In this document: positions 34,511 through 42,435 of the stretch, in pieces
Position numbering within the stretch: the stretch's first letter is position 1
Layout of the letters: every line of letters begins with the position of its first letter
NCBI GenBank assembly: GCA_028289375.1
Contig: JANQQK010000038.1
Coordinates: forward strand, 20,110-84,109
Direction: 5' to 3'
Length of the DNA stretch: 64,000 bases
DNA from: Phycisphaerae bacterium
GTDB taxonomy: Bacteria; Planctomycetota; Phycisphaerae; UBA1845
Position numbers and translations under genes: made by a program
The notes under the pieces: generated by a model
What the model was told of the DNA's origin: nothing
Databases searched by the model: none
Seen by the model: the letters and a program-made list of their open reading frames with translations, nothing else

Positions 34511-36217
34511 ATGTCCAGCAGGGAATACAAGCGTCAGTTCGTCAAACCGGGCATGGAGCTTTCGACGTGGCCTGTGATCGGGCCTTACTGCGACCAACTG
34601 CAAACGGCATCTCCCTCAACGCCGGCGCAACTGAACGAATGGCTACTGGACTGGAGCGAATTGTCGGCGTGCGTGGATGAGGCGGGGACGGATCGGTACG
34701 TGAAGATGACCTGCCAGACGGATTCCGAAGAGCGCAAGCAGGCGTACATCGATTTCGTTGAAACGGTTGAGCCAAAGTGCAAACCGGTGTGGCACGCCTT
34801 GAATGAGCAGTATGTGCGAACGCGCGAGCAGGTGCCACTTCCCGAGGAGCGCTTCGCGGTGTTTGATCGGAGCGTGTCTTCGCGGGTGAAGCTGTTTCGC
34901 GAGGAGAACGTGAAGCTGCAGGTCGACGAGGCGAAGCTCGAGCAGCAATACCAGGAAGCGATCGGCGCGATGACGGTGACGTATGAGGGCAAGGAGCAGA
35001 CGCTGCAGCAACTCTCCACGCACCTCGAGAAGACGGACCGCGCGGTGCGCGAAGAGGTCTGGCGGCTGATTACCGATCGGCGAATGAAGGACGGGGATCG
35101 GCTGGATCAGATCTTTGATGATCTGTTCGCACTCAGACACAGGATCGCGCAGAACGCGGACAAACCGAACTTCATGGATTACGCGTTTAAATCGAAGGAG
35201 CGGTTTGATTACACACCGGCGGATTGCGTGGCGTTTCATGAGGCGGTGGAAAAGGCGTGCGTGCCGCTGATGCGGGCGGAGCAGACGCGGCGGAAGGAAC
35301 TGCTGGGCGTGGACACGTTGCGCCCGTGGGATCTGGCGGTTGATCCGAAGGGTCGATCGCCATTGACACCGTTTGCAGATGCGACGGAGCTTGTCGACAA
35401 GTGCGGCCGGATATTTGATCGATTGGATCCGGAGTTGGCCGACCAGTTTCGGGAAATGGCGCAGCGCGGTTGGCTGGACCTGGAAAGTCGCAAGGGCAAG
35501 GCGCCGGGCGGGTATCAGTCGACCTATCACGAGGAGCGCCGGCCTTTCATTTTCATGAACGCGGTCGGCTTGCAGCGGGACGTGCGGACGTTGATCCATG
35601 AGGCGGGGCATGCGTTTCATGCGTTTGCCAGTCGCGATGAACCGCTGATCAACTACCGCAGTGCACCGATGGAGTTCGCCGAGGTGGCATCGATGGGCAT
35701 GGAGATGTTCGCCTACGAGTACTTCGACGAATTCTACGAGGGTGAGGATCTGGTGCGTGCGAAGCGGCAGCAGTTGGAGGGAATCGTCTCACTGTTTCCG
35801 TGGGTGGCGACGATCGACGCGTTTCAGCATTGGATGTACACACATCCCGAACACACGCGCGACGAGCGGCGGGCGGCGTGGCTGTCACTCTTGGATCGGT
35901 TTGGTGGGGTTGAGGACTGGACGGGTATTGAGGGGGCGCGTGAGCGGTCGTGGCATCGGCAGCTGCATCTGTTCGAGGTACCGTTCTACTACATCGAGTA
36001 TGGGATTGCGCAGCTGGGTGCGTTGCAGTTGTGGCAGAATGCGAAACGGAATCGGGGTGAGACACTGGAGCAGTATCGTCACGCGTTGTCACTGGGCGGC
36101 AGTCGGCCGCTGCCGGAGTTGTTCGAAGCGGCGGGAATCCGGTTCGACTTCTCGACGGCGACGTTGAAGCCATTGATGGACGCGGTGCAGGCGGAACTTG
36201 AGTCGCTGGCGGAGTAG
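34511..36217 (+). CDS. M3-family oligoendopeptidase F-like metallopeptidase
   Basis: 568 residues, cytoplasmic. Zinc site HEAGHAFH at about 363-370 (LIHEAGHAFHAFA) with the downstream Glu region PMEFAEVASMGMEMF, and YYIEYGIAQLGALQLW near the C-terminus, typical of PepF/M3B peptidases. It degrades oligopeptides. It follows the glycosylase gene at three bases, so they are probably co-transcribed by chance of packing rather than function. Confidence 0.87.
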   Translation: MSSREYKRQFVKPGMELSTWPVIGPYCDQLQTASPSTPAQLNEWLLDWSELSACVDEAGTDRYVKMTCQTDSEERKQAYIDFVETVEPKCKPVWHALNEQYVRTREQVPLPEERFAVFDRSVSSRVKLFREENVKLQVDEAKLEQQYQEAIGAMTVTYEGKEQTLQQLSTHLEKTDRAVREEVWRLITDRRMKDGDRLDQIFDDLFALRHRIAQNADKPNFMDYAFKSKERFDYTPADCVAFHEAVEKACVPLMRAEQTRRKELLGVDTLRPWDLAVDPKGRSPLTPFADATELVDKCGRIFDRLDPELADQFREMAQRGWLDLESRKGKAPGGYQSTYHEERRPFIFMNAVGLQRDVRTLIHEAGHAFHAFASRDEPLINYRSAPMEFAEVASMGMEMFAYEYFDEFYEGEDLVRAKRQQLEGIVSLFPWVATIDAFQHWMYTHPEHTRDERRAAWLSLLDRFGGVEDWTGIEGARERSWHRQLHLFEVPFYYIEYGIAQLGALQLWQNAKRNRGETLEQYRHALSLGGSRPLPELFEAAGIRFDFSTATLKPLMDAVQAELESLAE

Positions 36218-36259
36218 TTTGGCGTTACGCAGACAACCGTGTGTAGCAATTGGCGGCGA

Positions 36260-36835
36260 TCAGCGCTTCCGGCGCACGTGCTTCAGACCAACAACACCGA
36301 AGAAGAGCATCGACGCGGCCACTTCGTCGCCCATGACGCCGCAAAGGACGATTTCGATCGGCGGCAGGTCCGGACCAACCACTGGATCGCAGATTTCGGC
36401 TGGCGGGAGATCGACGAATTCGCACGCATCGCAGGCGACGTTGGTGAATTCACTTGGCAGCGCGGTGCTGGCGGACGGGGCAGCCGTGAAGGGATCGATG
36501 GCGACAACCTGACCATTGAGCGCGACCCACCAGAGCGATCGGAATCCGTCTCCATCGTCAAAAAACTCGATAAAGCCGGTCGGCTGATTCTCGAAGAAGA
36601 CGTTGTTGTTGGCATCGACGAATGTGTCCTGCAGGATCGTGTCATTCTGCGTGACGATCATCAACTGGGCCGTGTCGGATAGGACGACCAGTTCTGCGTT
36701 TTCGGCGTTCACAACCCCGCAGATGGAATCGGAGATATTGGGGTCGTCGAAGAACTGATCCCACGCTGTCTGGGCGAAGGATTGGGCAGTGGTGATGCCT
36801 GCGACGGCGAGTGCGATGGCGAACGAGAAACGCAT
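36260..36835 (-). CDS. secreted protein with Cys-Gly C-terminal anchor
   Basis: 191 residues from the ATG at 36835, with AGGAG eight bases upstream. A signal peptide ends near QSFAQ. The mature part is acidic, with strands such as AQLMIVTQNDTILQDTFVDA and GDGFRSLWWVAL, and three Cys near 145-165. The C-terminus is VLCGVMGDEVAASMLFFGVV then KHVRRKR. This Cys-Gly, hydrophobic, basic order matches the array-related protein at 24364-25371 and not PEP-CTERM. Function unknown. Confidence 0.6.
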   Translation of the reverse strand: MRFSFAIALAVAGITTAQSFAQTAWDQFFDDPNISDSICGVVNAENAELVVLSDTAQLMIVTQNDTILQDTFVDANNNVFFENQPTGFIEFFDDGDGFRSLWWVALNGQVVAIDPFTAAPSASTALPSEFTNVACDACEFVDLPPAEICDPVVGPDLPPIEIVLCGVMGDEVAASMLFFGVVGLKHVRRKR

Positions 36836-37011
36836 GGGTGTCATCTCCTGATGGGTCTGTTTGGTGTCCGCGCGTGGCGGACGTCCCCCTCTTGTTGGCG
36901 TCATTATGGTGGACACCAGGTGCGCTGTCACGTTAGGGCCAAGCGGACGCGATAACGCGTCAGTTGAATAGCGGTTGCGGAAATATCAGTGGGGCCGTAA
37001 TAAGTCGCATT

Positions 37012-37281
37012 ATGATTCGGCAGACGATTTATTTTTCGGGGCGGGTGCAGGGCGTCTACTTTCGCGCGACAACGTGCGACATTGCGGGCAGTTACGACGT
37101 GGCGGGGTTCGTGCGGAATTTGCCGGACGGGCGCGTGGAGCTGGTGGCTGAGGGGGAGGCGGCGGAGTTGGATGCGTTCGTGGCGGCGATAAGGACGGCG
37201 AAGCGCGGGTTCATCGACGATGTCGCGGTTGAGGCGGGTTCTGCGACGGGGGAGTTTTCGGGGTTCGCGGTGACGATGTGA
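37012..37281 (+). CDS. acyP: acylphosphatase
   Basis: 89 residues, the usual length. Motif 1 GRVQGVYFRATT contains the phosphate-binding loop and the catalytic Arg, and motif 2 GFVRNLPDGRVELVAEG holds the catalytic Asn. It hydrolyses carboxyl-phosphate bonds of small acyl phosphates in the cytoplasm. It sits alone on the plus strand, 122 bases before the TrpR-family gene. Confidence 0.92.
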   Translation: MIRQTIYFSGRVQGVYFRATTCDIAGSYDVAGFVRNLPDGRVELVAEGEAAELDAFVAAIRTAKRGFIDDVAVEAGSATGEFSGFAVTM

Positions 37282-37372
37282 CGGGTGTGGGGTTGGACGA
37301 ATCAACGGACTGGCGGTTGGATTTTCGACGGTCGCGGCGCTTTTTTCGGCGATTTTTTTGTTGGGCTCTTCA

Positions 37373-37388
37373 CTTTACTTTGGTAAAG
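37373..37388. promoter_or_regulatory. palindromic operator candidate before the TrpR-family gene
   Basis: CTTTACtttgGTAAAG is a perfect 6-base-arm palindrome 15 bases before the ATG at 37404. The position overlaps where core promoter or transcription start should be, and the gene it precedes is a helix-turn-helix repressor, so autoregulation is likely. No other copy was noticed nearby. Confidence 0.55.
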
Positions 37389-37403
37389 CACTAACCTCTG
37401 GCA

Positions 37404-37721
37404 ATGATACGGGAAGCCGCGGACAAGCGTGAGCGTCTTTGGGACCGTGACGCCGAGGACCTCGTGCGGACGATTCGGGAATTGGACAGTCCGCGAAGCG
37501 TGAAGCGGTTCATGCGCGACCTGATGACCGAGGATGAGATTCGGATGGTCGTCTCGCGGTGGCGGGTGGCTCGGCTGCTTTCTGCGGGTCGGACGTATCG
37601 CGAGATTGAGGAGGCGACAGGCCTCAGTTCGCGGACGATCGCGCGGATCAGTCATTGGCTTCGCGAGGGCGAGGGTGGTTATCGTTTGCTGCTGCGTCAG
37701 CGTGAATCTCGAGAGGAGTAG
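37404..37721 (+). CDS. TrpR/YerC-family transcriptional regulator
   Basis: 105 residues. The TrpR-superfamily fold is visible in DSPRSVKRFMRDLMTEDEIR (about 30-50), MVVSRWRVARLLSAGRTYRE (about 50-70) and the recognition helix turn EIEEATGLSSRTIARISHWL (about 69-88). YerC-type members have been proposed to control histidine genes in Gram-positive bacteria (HisR). Here it directly precedes a His-rich leader peptide and the his genes, which supports that role. No Shine-Dalgarno is seen, so the mRNA could be leaderless. Confidence 0.82.
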   Translation: MIREAADKRERLWDRDAEDLVRTIRELDSPRSVKRFMRDLMTEDEIRMVVSRWRVARLLSAGRTYREIEEATGLSSRTIARISHWLREGEGGYRLLLRQRESREE

Positions 37722-37728
37722 GATTGTC

Positions 37729-37848
37729 ATGACCATGTTCATGCTTCTGTTCAACCTGGTTTTCAGAGCGATCTCGACGGCCGCGCTACCCTCCCCCGCG
37801 CCTGCTTCCGCACATCCGCACGCCCTCCTGCATCATCATTTCGCCTGA
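37729..37848 (+). CDS. hisL: histidine-rich leader peptide of the his operon
   Basis: A 39-codon frame starts at ATG 37729, seven bases after the regulator's stop, with AGGAG at 37714-37718. The C-terminal end is AHPHALLHHHFA: five His in nine residues, three of them consecutive CAT codons right before the last two codons. That is the hallmark of an amino-acid-sensing leader peptide, and hisG follows 101 bases later. The N-terminus is hydrophobic (MTMFMLLFNLVF). The stop codon lies inside a hairpin loop. No other function fits better; a chance ORF is the alternative, made unlikely by position and ribosome binding site. Confidence 0.75.
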   Translation: MTMFMLLFNLVFRAISTAALPSPAPASAHPHALLHHHFA

Positions 37849-37927
37849 TCGGCGAAGACACCTGGAAAATCCCAAACACTGACGGATATTGATGGTTCAC
37901 GCTTGATGAAGCGCGGTGCGTCCGCGC
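37840..37927 (+). promoter_or_regulatory. putative attenuator between leader peptide and hisG
   Basis: Hairpin A, TTCGCC-tgatc-GGCGAA (37840-37856), has the leader stop codon in its loop and would be covered by a ribosome stalled at the His codons. Hairpin B, CGCTT-gatg-AAGCG (37900-37913), and hairpin C, GCGCGG-tgcgt-CCGCGC (37911-37927), share the bases GCG at 37911-37913 and so cannot form together. There is no T-run after C, so control would be by translation blocking or Rho rather than a classical intrinsic terminator. The hisG start follows 22 bases later. Confidence 0.5.
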
Positions 37928-37949
37928 GGACAGAGAAAGATGTGTTGTG

Positions 37950-38819
37950 ATGAGAAAGAAGGATGCAGGTTTGCGTCTGGTGATTCCGACAGGCCGCATG
38001 TTTGACGTGGTTCGTGAGTTGCTTGCGGACGCAGGGATCGCAATTCGGGCGAACGGCAAGGACTATCGGCCAGCGGTTTCGGATGAGCGGTTTGAAGTGA
38101 AACTTCTGAAGGCGGCGAACATCGCGAAGCTCGTCGAATTCGGCGCGCATGATGTCGGTTTCTGCGGGGTGGACTGGATTCGGGAGAGCAGCGCGGACAT
38201 CGACATCGTGCTGGACACGGGGTTGCTGCCTGTCCGCGTGGTGGTGGCTGGTACTGCGGGGTGCGATCCATTCAATGCATCGCTTGGGCGTCCGTTGATT
38301 GCGGCGTCGGAGTATGAATCGCTGACGTGCCGTTACCTGGCATCGCGCGGGGTTGAATATCGGTTCGTGCGGACGTATGGGGCGACCGAGGTTTTTCCGC
38401 CCGAGGATGCAGACGTGATTGTGGACAACGTGGCGACGGGACGGACGCTGTCGGCCAATGGGCTTGAAGTGATTGATGAGATTCTGACGTCGTCGACGGT
38501 GCTGGTGGCGAATCGGGCGGCGATGGCGGACTCGGGCAAGCGAGCGGTGATCGAAGAGTTATCGATGTTGCTCAAGAGCGTTCTGGATGCTCGGTCGCGG
38601 GTGTTGTTGGACATGAACGTGGCGGCGGATCGGTTGGCGGCGGTGGTGGCGATGCTGCCGGCGATGCGGTCGCCAACGGTTCAGCCATTGCACGCCGATG
38701 GCGGATTCGCGGTGCGGGCGGCGGTGCCCCGTGACGCGGTTGGTCGGTTGTTGCCGGGGCTTCGACGGGCGGGTGCGATGGACATTTTGCAGTCCGAGAT
38801 TCAGAGGGTGCTGGTATGA
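37950..38819 (+). CDS. hisG: ATP phosphoribosyltransferase (long form)
   Basis: 289 residues. The catalytic part has LRLVIPTGRMFD, VGFCGVDWIRE and the PRPP loop region ADVIVDNVATGRTLSANGLE, and the C-terminal HisG_C (about 215-289) is present, so it is the long, self-sufficient form that usually binds histidine for feedback inhibition. It catalyses the first step of histidine synthesis from ATP and PRPP. GTG 37947 directly precedes ATG 37950; both are possible starts. It overlaps hisD by four bases. Confidence 0.9.
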   Translation: MRKKDAGLRLVIPTGRMFDVVRELLADAGIAIRANGKDYRPAVSDERFEVKLLKAANIAKLVEFGAHDVGFCGVDWIRESSADIDIVLDTGLLPVRVVVAGTAGCDPFNASLGRPLIAASEYESLTCRYLASRGVEYRFVRTYGATEVFPPEDADVIVDNVATGRTLSANGLEVIDEILTSSTVLVANRAAMADSGKRAVIEELSMLLKSVLDARSRVLLDMNVAADRLAAVVAMLPAMRSPTVQPLHADGGFAVRAAVPRDAVGRLLPGLRRAGAMDILQSEIQRVLV

Positions 38820-40144
38820 ATGTTCGGGTGCGACGTTTGGATTCGTTGAGTGATGAAGATCGGCGGATGTTGTTCGATCGCAGGCCACAGTCAGAGCCCG
38901 ATGTCCTGCAGACCTGTTCAGAGGTGATTGACGGGGTACGCACGGGTGGGGATGCGGCGGTACTGACGTTCACGAAGCGGTTCGATGGCGTGTCGCTTCG
39001 TGCGGAGGAGTTGCGGGTTTCTGCGAAGGCGTTGGAGAACGCGGAGTCTGCACTGAACCGTGACGTTCGCGAGGCGATTGAGCGGGCGATCGGGAACATC
39101 GAGCGGTTTCACAGCATGCAACTGGTCAACGAGGATCGCTGGATGGAGGTGGAGCCTGGCGTGTGGTGCGGAGAGCGGTGGACGCCGGTCGAGACGGTCT
39201 GTCTGTACGTGCCGCGTGGGCGTGGTGCGTTTGCGTCGGTGGCGTGCATGTTGGGGACGCCGGCGCGGTTGGCGGGCGTGGAGCGAATCGTCGTGTGTAC
39301 GCCGCCGGGTGGGGATGGCAGCGTGGATGCGGCCACCCTTTATGCGTGTCGCCTGCTGGGGATTGATGAGATCTATCGGGTTGGCGGGGCGCAGGCAGTG
39401 GCGGCTGTTGCGTTCGGGACGGTGACGATTCCGCGGTGCGACAAGATCGTGGGGCCTGGGAATGTGTATGTGAGTGCGGCGCGGCGGTTGCTGGGGGATG
39501 TGATTGATCCGGGAGCGCCTGCGGGGCCGAGCGAGTCGTTGATCGTGTGTGATGATTCACCGGACGCCGGGAACGTGGCGCGGAATCTCCTGATCGAAGC
39601 CGAGCATGGTGAGAATTCGACGGCGGCACTGGTGACGCACAGTGAATCGCTGGCGGAAGCGGTGGCGGTGGAATTATCGGTTCAGGCTCGAAGACTGCCG
39701 GAGCGGCGGCGCGACTTTGCGGAGACGGTGCTGGGCGATCGCGGAGGGATCATCGTGACCGAGAGCCTTAATGCGTCGATCGCGTTTGCCAATCAGTTTG
39801 CGGCCGAGCACGTGGCGTTGATGGTGCGTGAACCGTGGTCGGTGCAATCGAAGATACGCAATGCCGGTGAGATTCTGTTTGGCGATTTTCCGATCATCAG
39901 TCTTGCCAACTACGGAATGGGGATGAATGCGATTATTCCGACGGGCGGGTCGGCGCGGAGTTATTCGTCTGTGTCGGTGCGGGATTTTCAGAAGATGACG
40001 TCGCTGGGATTCTGCACACGAGAGGGGTTCGAGCGTTTGAGGCCTATGGTGTCGGCGATGAGTCGTGACGAAGGATTTGCGGCGCACCATCTGGCCGTCG
40101 AGCAGTGGGATGACGCGTCGGTGGAAGCGGGAGTCTTGCGATGA
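38816..40144 (+). CDS. hisD: histidinol dehydrogenase-family protein, divergent active site
   Basis: 442 residues, the normal length. Family landmarks: VGGAQAVAAVAFGT, DKIVGPGNVYVSAA, APAGPSESLIV and FAAEHVALM (the catalytic Glu-His pair kept). By alignment from memory to E. coli HisD, the zinc ligand Gln259 is Glu (EAEHG), His262 is kept, Asp360 is Asn (SLANYGMG), His367 is Ala (MNAIIPTG) and His419 is kept (AAHHLAV). Two of four zinc ligands are thus changed. The operon context says last step of histidine synthesis (histidinol to histidine), but activity is not assured. Confidence 0.85.
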   Translation: MNVRVRRLDSLSDEDRRMLFDRRPQSEPDVLQTCSEVIDGVRTGGDAAVLTFTKRFDGVSLRAEELRVSAKALENAESALNRDVREAIERAIGNIERFHSMQLVNEDRWMEVEPGVWCGERWTPVETVCLYVPRGRGAFASVACMLGTPARLAGVERIVVCTPPGGDGSVDAATLYACRLLGIDEIYRVGGAQAVAAVAFGTVTIPRCDKIVGPGNVYVSAARRLLGDVIDPGAPAGPSESLIVCDDSPDAGNVARNLLIEAEHGENSTAALVTHSESLAEAVAVELSVQARRLPERRRDFAETVLGDRGGIIVTESLNASIAFANQFAAEHVALMVREPWSVQSKIRNAGEILFGDFPIISLANYGMGMNAIIPTGGSARSYSSVSVRDFQKMTSLGFCTREGFERLRPMVSAMSRDEGFAAHHLAVEQWDDASVEAGVLR

Positions 40145-40842
40145 GTGAGAACGTATTGTTCAAACCATTTCGGGTTCGCCGGAAGACGCGCGAGACGTCG
40201 TTTGCGGTGGCGTTCTCGCCGCGTACATCTGCAGGAGAAATGATCGCCCTGCCGAATCGGTTGCTGGGACACTTTCTGGATCACTTCCTGAAGGCGAGCG
40301 GAATCGCGATGGAGATTCCCGAGATGTCCTGGCCTGGGTCGTGGATGTTTGATCACGTGTTGTGTGAGGACCTCGGTCAGCTGGTCGGTTGCGCGGTGGC
40401 GGCGATTCATGACGATCGTGCCGAGCGAGTCGGCGTGGCCGGGCGAGCGAGCATGACGGCGTGCATGGATGAGGTTCGCGTCGGGTGCACGCTCAGCATA
40501 GAGGGTCGACCGCGGAGTGACTGGACGGGTGCGGATGCCGCGGCGATCGACGGGTTCGTTGACGCCTGGTACGACGCCACCGGTGGTGTGGCAGGGTTCA
40601 GCACGGGGACGAACCTGCGTCAGTTTCTTGACGGATTCGCGATCGGCGCGAAGGCGACGGTCGTGATGGACGTGCAGCAGAGCGGTAACCTACATCACGT
40701 ATTTGAAGCGGCGTTTCGGGCGTTGGGCGATGCGGTGGGCGTGGCGTTGGGTATCGGCGGCGAAGCAGGTCGGGTTCCGGGAGATACAAGCGGGTTTGCC
40801 GGGGCTGCGACGTATGCGATTGAGTCGGTGGAGGAGCGATGA
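40141..40842 (+). CDS. hisB: imidazoleglycerol-phosphate dehydratase-family protein, divergent
   Basis: 233 residues, dehydratase domain only. Recognised by GHFLDHFLK, FDHVLCEDLG (canonical DDHHT.ED), MDEVRVGCTLSIEGRP and NLHHVFEAAFRAL (canonical N.HH..EA.FKA). The Mn ligands in HH..EA and the His/Glu of DH...ED are kept. The second His of the HHT motif is Val, the His after the FLDH motif is lost, and the EHF motif is RQF. It would turn imidazoleglycerol phosphate into imidazoleacetol phosphate if active. It overlaps hisD by four bases. Confidence 0.78.
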   Translation: MSENVLFKPFRVRRKTRETSFAVAFSPRTSAGEMIALPNRLLGHFLDHFLKASGIAMEIPEMSWPGSWMFDHVLCEDLGQLVGCAVAAIHDDRAERVGVAGRASMTACMDEVRVGCTLSIEGRPRSDWTGADAAAIDGFVDAWYDATGGVAGFSTGTNLRQFLDGFAIGAKATVVMDVQQSGNLHHVFEAAFRALGDAVGVALGIGGEAGRVPGDTSGFAGAATYAIESVEER

Positions 40843-40843
40843 G

Positions 40844-41842
40844 ATGGAAAATCCACTTGTGATTCTGGATGCGGATGGCGTGTTCCTGGATGAGCGGTGT
40901 TACTGGGACACGGCGTTACGGACGGCGTTGTCGTTGAATCGTTTGCCGGTGCCAGCGGGTGATGCTTGGCGGGCGTTGACCGAGACGGCGTTTGGTCGAC
41001 TCGGACTGCAGCGCGTGACCAAGTCGCGCGGGTGCAACTCGAATCACGATCTGGCGGCAGTGCTTTTTGTGGCGATGCAGGACCGTGTCACCTGGGAGAC
41101 GACGGAGCGGGCGTTGCGCGATGCCGACTGGGGTCTGGCGGTGAGCACGATGGTGTACGCATGCGACGTGCAGCGCCGATTCGGGAAGGCGATGGACGAC
41201 TTGACGGACCCGATCGAGGCCTTTGGCGTCCGTCGTGATGGTGCGGCGTTTTCCGTGGTTTGCGCGACATTTCAGTCATTTTTGGAATCCAGCCATTTGG
41301 CGGCAGCTGAAGTCTCAGACATGTTCTGTGGCGGCGTGGATGCGGTGCGGGATGCGTTGACGACGTTGCGTGACATGGGATGCACGCTGGTGGTCTGTAC
41401 GGGACGGGATGAGGCGGAGTTGATGAGGCCACTTGATGCGGTCGGGTTGGGCGATGCATTCGCGACGGATCGCACGGTGACGGCGGACGTGGTTGAGTCA
41501 GCGGAGGTCCAAACCAGTGTGGGACCTCTGGGCAAGCCGCACTGGTTTCCAGTTGTCTGTGCAACGTTCGGCCGTGAGGCGGCGATGCGGGCCCTGCGGG
41601 ACGGCGAGCTTTCGAACGACATGAATCGGCGCGTCGTCTATGTCGGTGACGGTGTGTCGGATTTCGCGGCCGTTCGACGCGCGCGTGCGATCGGGCTTGA
41701 TGTCGCGTTTGTGCTTGTGCGATCCGGCGCGACAGGTGATGCCGATCGGGAGATGATCGCGGATCAGTCGTTTACGTTGGGCGTGGTCGATGCGTTGACA
41801 GAGGTGCCGATGCTGTTGGCGTCGGTCGAGGTCGCGTCGTGA
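40844..41842 (+). CDS. HAD-superfamily phosphatase in the his operon
   Basis: 332 residues. HAD motif I VILDADGVFLD (nucleophile and acid Asp), motif II LVVCTGRDEAEL (Thr), Lys in LGKPHWFP and motif IV YVGDGVSDFAAV. A large helical cap occupies about 15-150. It is not the DDDD HisB-N or the PHP-type HisJ, but since no other histidinol-phosphate phosphatase is in the operon, it may do that step. That is an inference from position. GGAGGAG lies before the ATG, one base after hisB. Confidence 0.75.
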   Translation: MENPLVILDADGVFLDERCYWDTALRTALSLNRLPVPAGDAWRALTETAFGRLGLQRVTKSRGCNSNHDLAAVLFVAMQDRVTWETTERALRDADWGLAVSTMVYACDVQRRFGKAMDDLTDPIEAFGVRRDGAAFSVVCATFQSFLESSHLAAAEVSDMFCGGVDAVRDALTTLRDMGCTLVVCTGRDEAELMRPLDAVGLGDAFATDRTVTADVVESAEVQTSVGPLGKPHWFPVVCATFGREAAMRALRDGELSNDMNRRVVYVGDGVSDFAAVRRARAIGLDVAFVLVRSGATGDADREMIADQSFTLGVVDALTEVPMLLASVEVAS

Positions 41843-42435
41843 TCGGGATTGTTGACTATGGTGCGGGCAACCTTCGAAGCGTGGCCAACGCGCTGGACAG
41901 GCTTGGGCGGCGTTTTGTCGTGTGCGATTCGCCGGCAGGTCTGGAGCGTTGCGATGTTTGCGTGCTACCGGGTGTGGGCCAATTTGCATCAGCGATGCGG
42001 CGGCTGCGCGAGCGTGGACTTGATGATGCGTTGCGTGATTGGGTGTCGCGTGGACGACGCATGGTGGGGATCTGCCTTGGGTTGCAACTGCTGTTCGATG
42101 GTAGTGATGAGTCGCAGGGTGAGGCTGGTCTTGGCTTGATTCCGGGGTCGGTGGTTCGGCTGCAAACTGCGACGGTGCCGCACATGGGTTGGAACACGAT
42201 TCGTGTTGATCGTGGTGTATCGTGGCTGGAGGAATCGGCAGATTCGTACTTCTACTTTGCGCACAGTTTTATTGTTCAACCGGTGAATAATGCGGCGGCG
42301 GCGGCGACGGTTGAGATCGACGGTTGTGACGTTCCGGTTGCGGTTGAGTCTGGATCGATTCGGGCCGTTCAGTTTCATCCGGAGAAGAGTGGGTCTGCCG
42401 GCGCGGCGTTGCTGGAACGGATGCTGTCATGTTGA
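41839..42435 (+). CDS. hisH: imidazole glycerol phosphate synthase, glutaminase subunit
   Basis: 198 residues from the GTG at 41839, overlapping the previous stop. Class I amidotransferase: IVDYGAGNLRSV start, nucleophile Cys in GICLGLQLLF and His-Glu in VQFHPEKSG. It makes ammonia from glutamine for HisF. HMGWNTI is the usual HisH motif. Confidence 0.93.
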   Translation: MIGIVDYGAGNLRSVANALDRLGRRFVVCDSPAGLERCDVCVLPGVGQFASAMRRLRERGLDDALRDWVSRGRRMVGICLGLQLLFDGSDESQGEAGLGLIPGSVVRLQTATVPHMGWNTIRVDRGVSWLEESADSYFYFAHSFIVQPVNNAAAAATVEIDGCDVPVAVESGSIRAVQFHPEKSGSAGAALLERMLSC

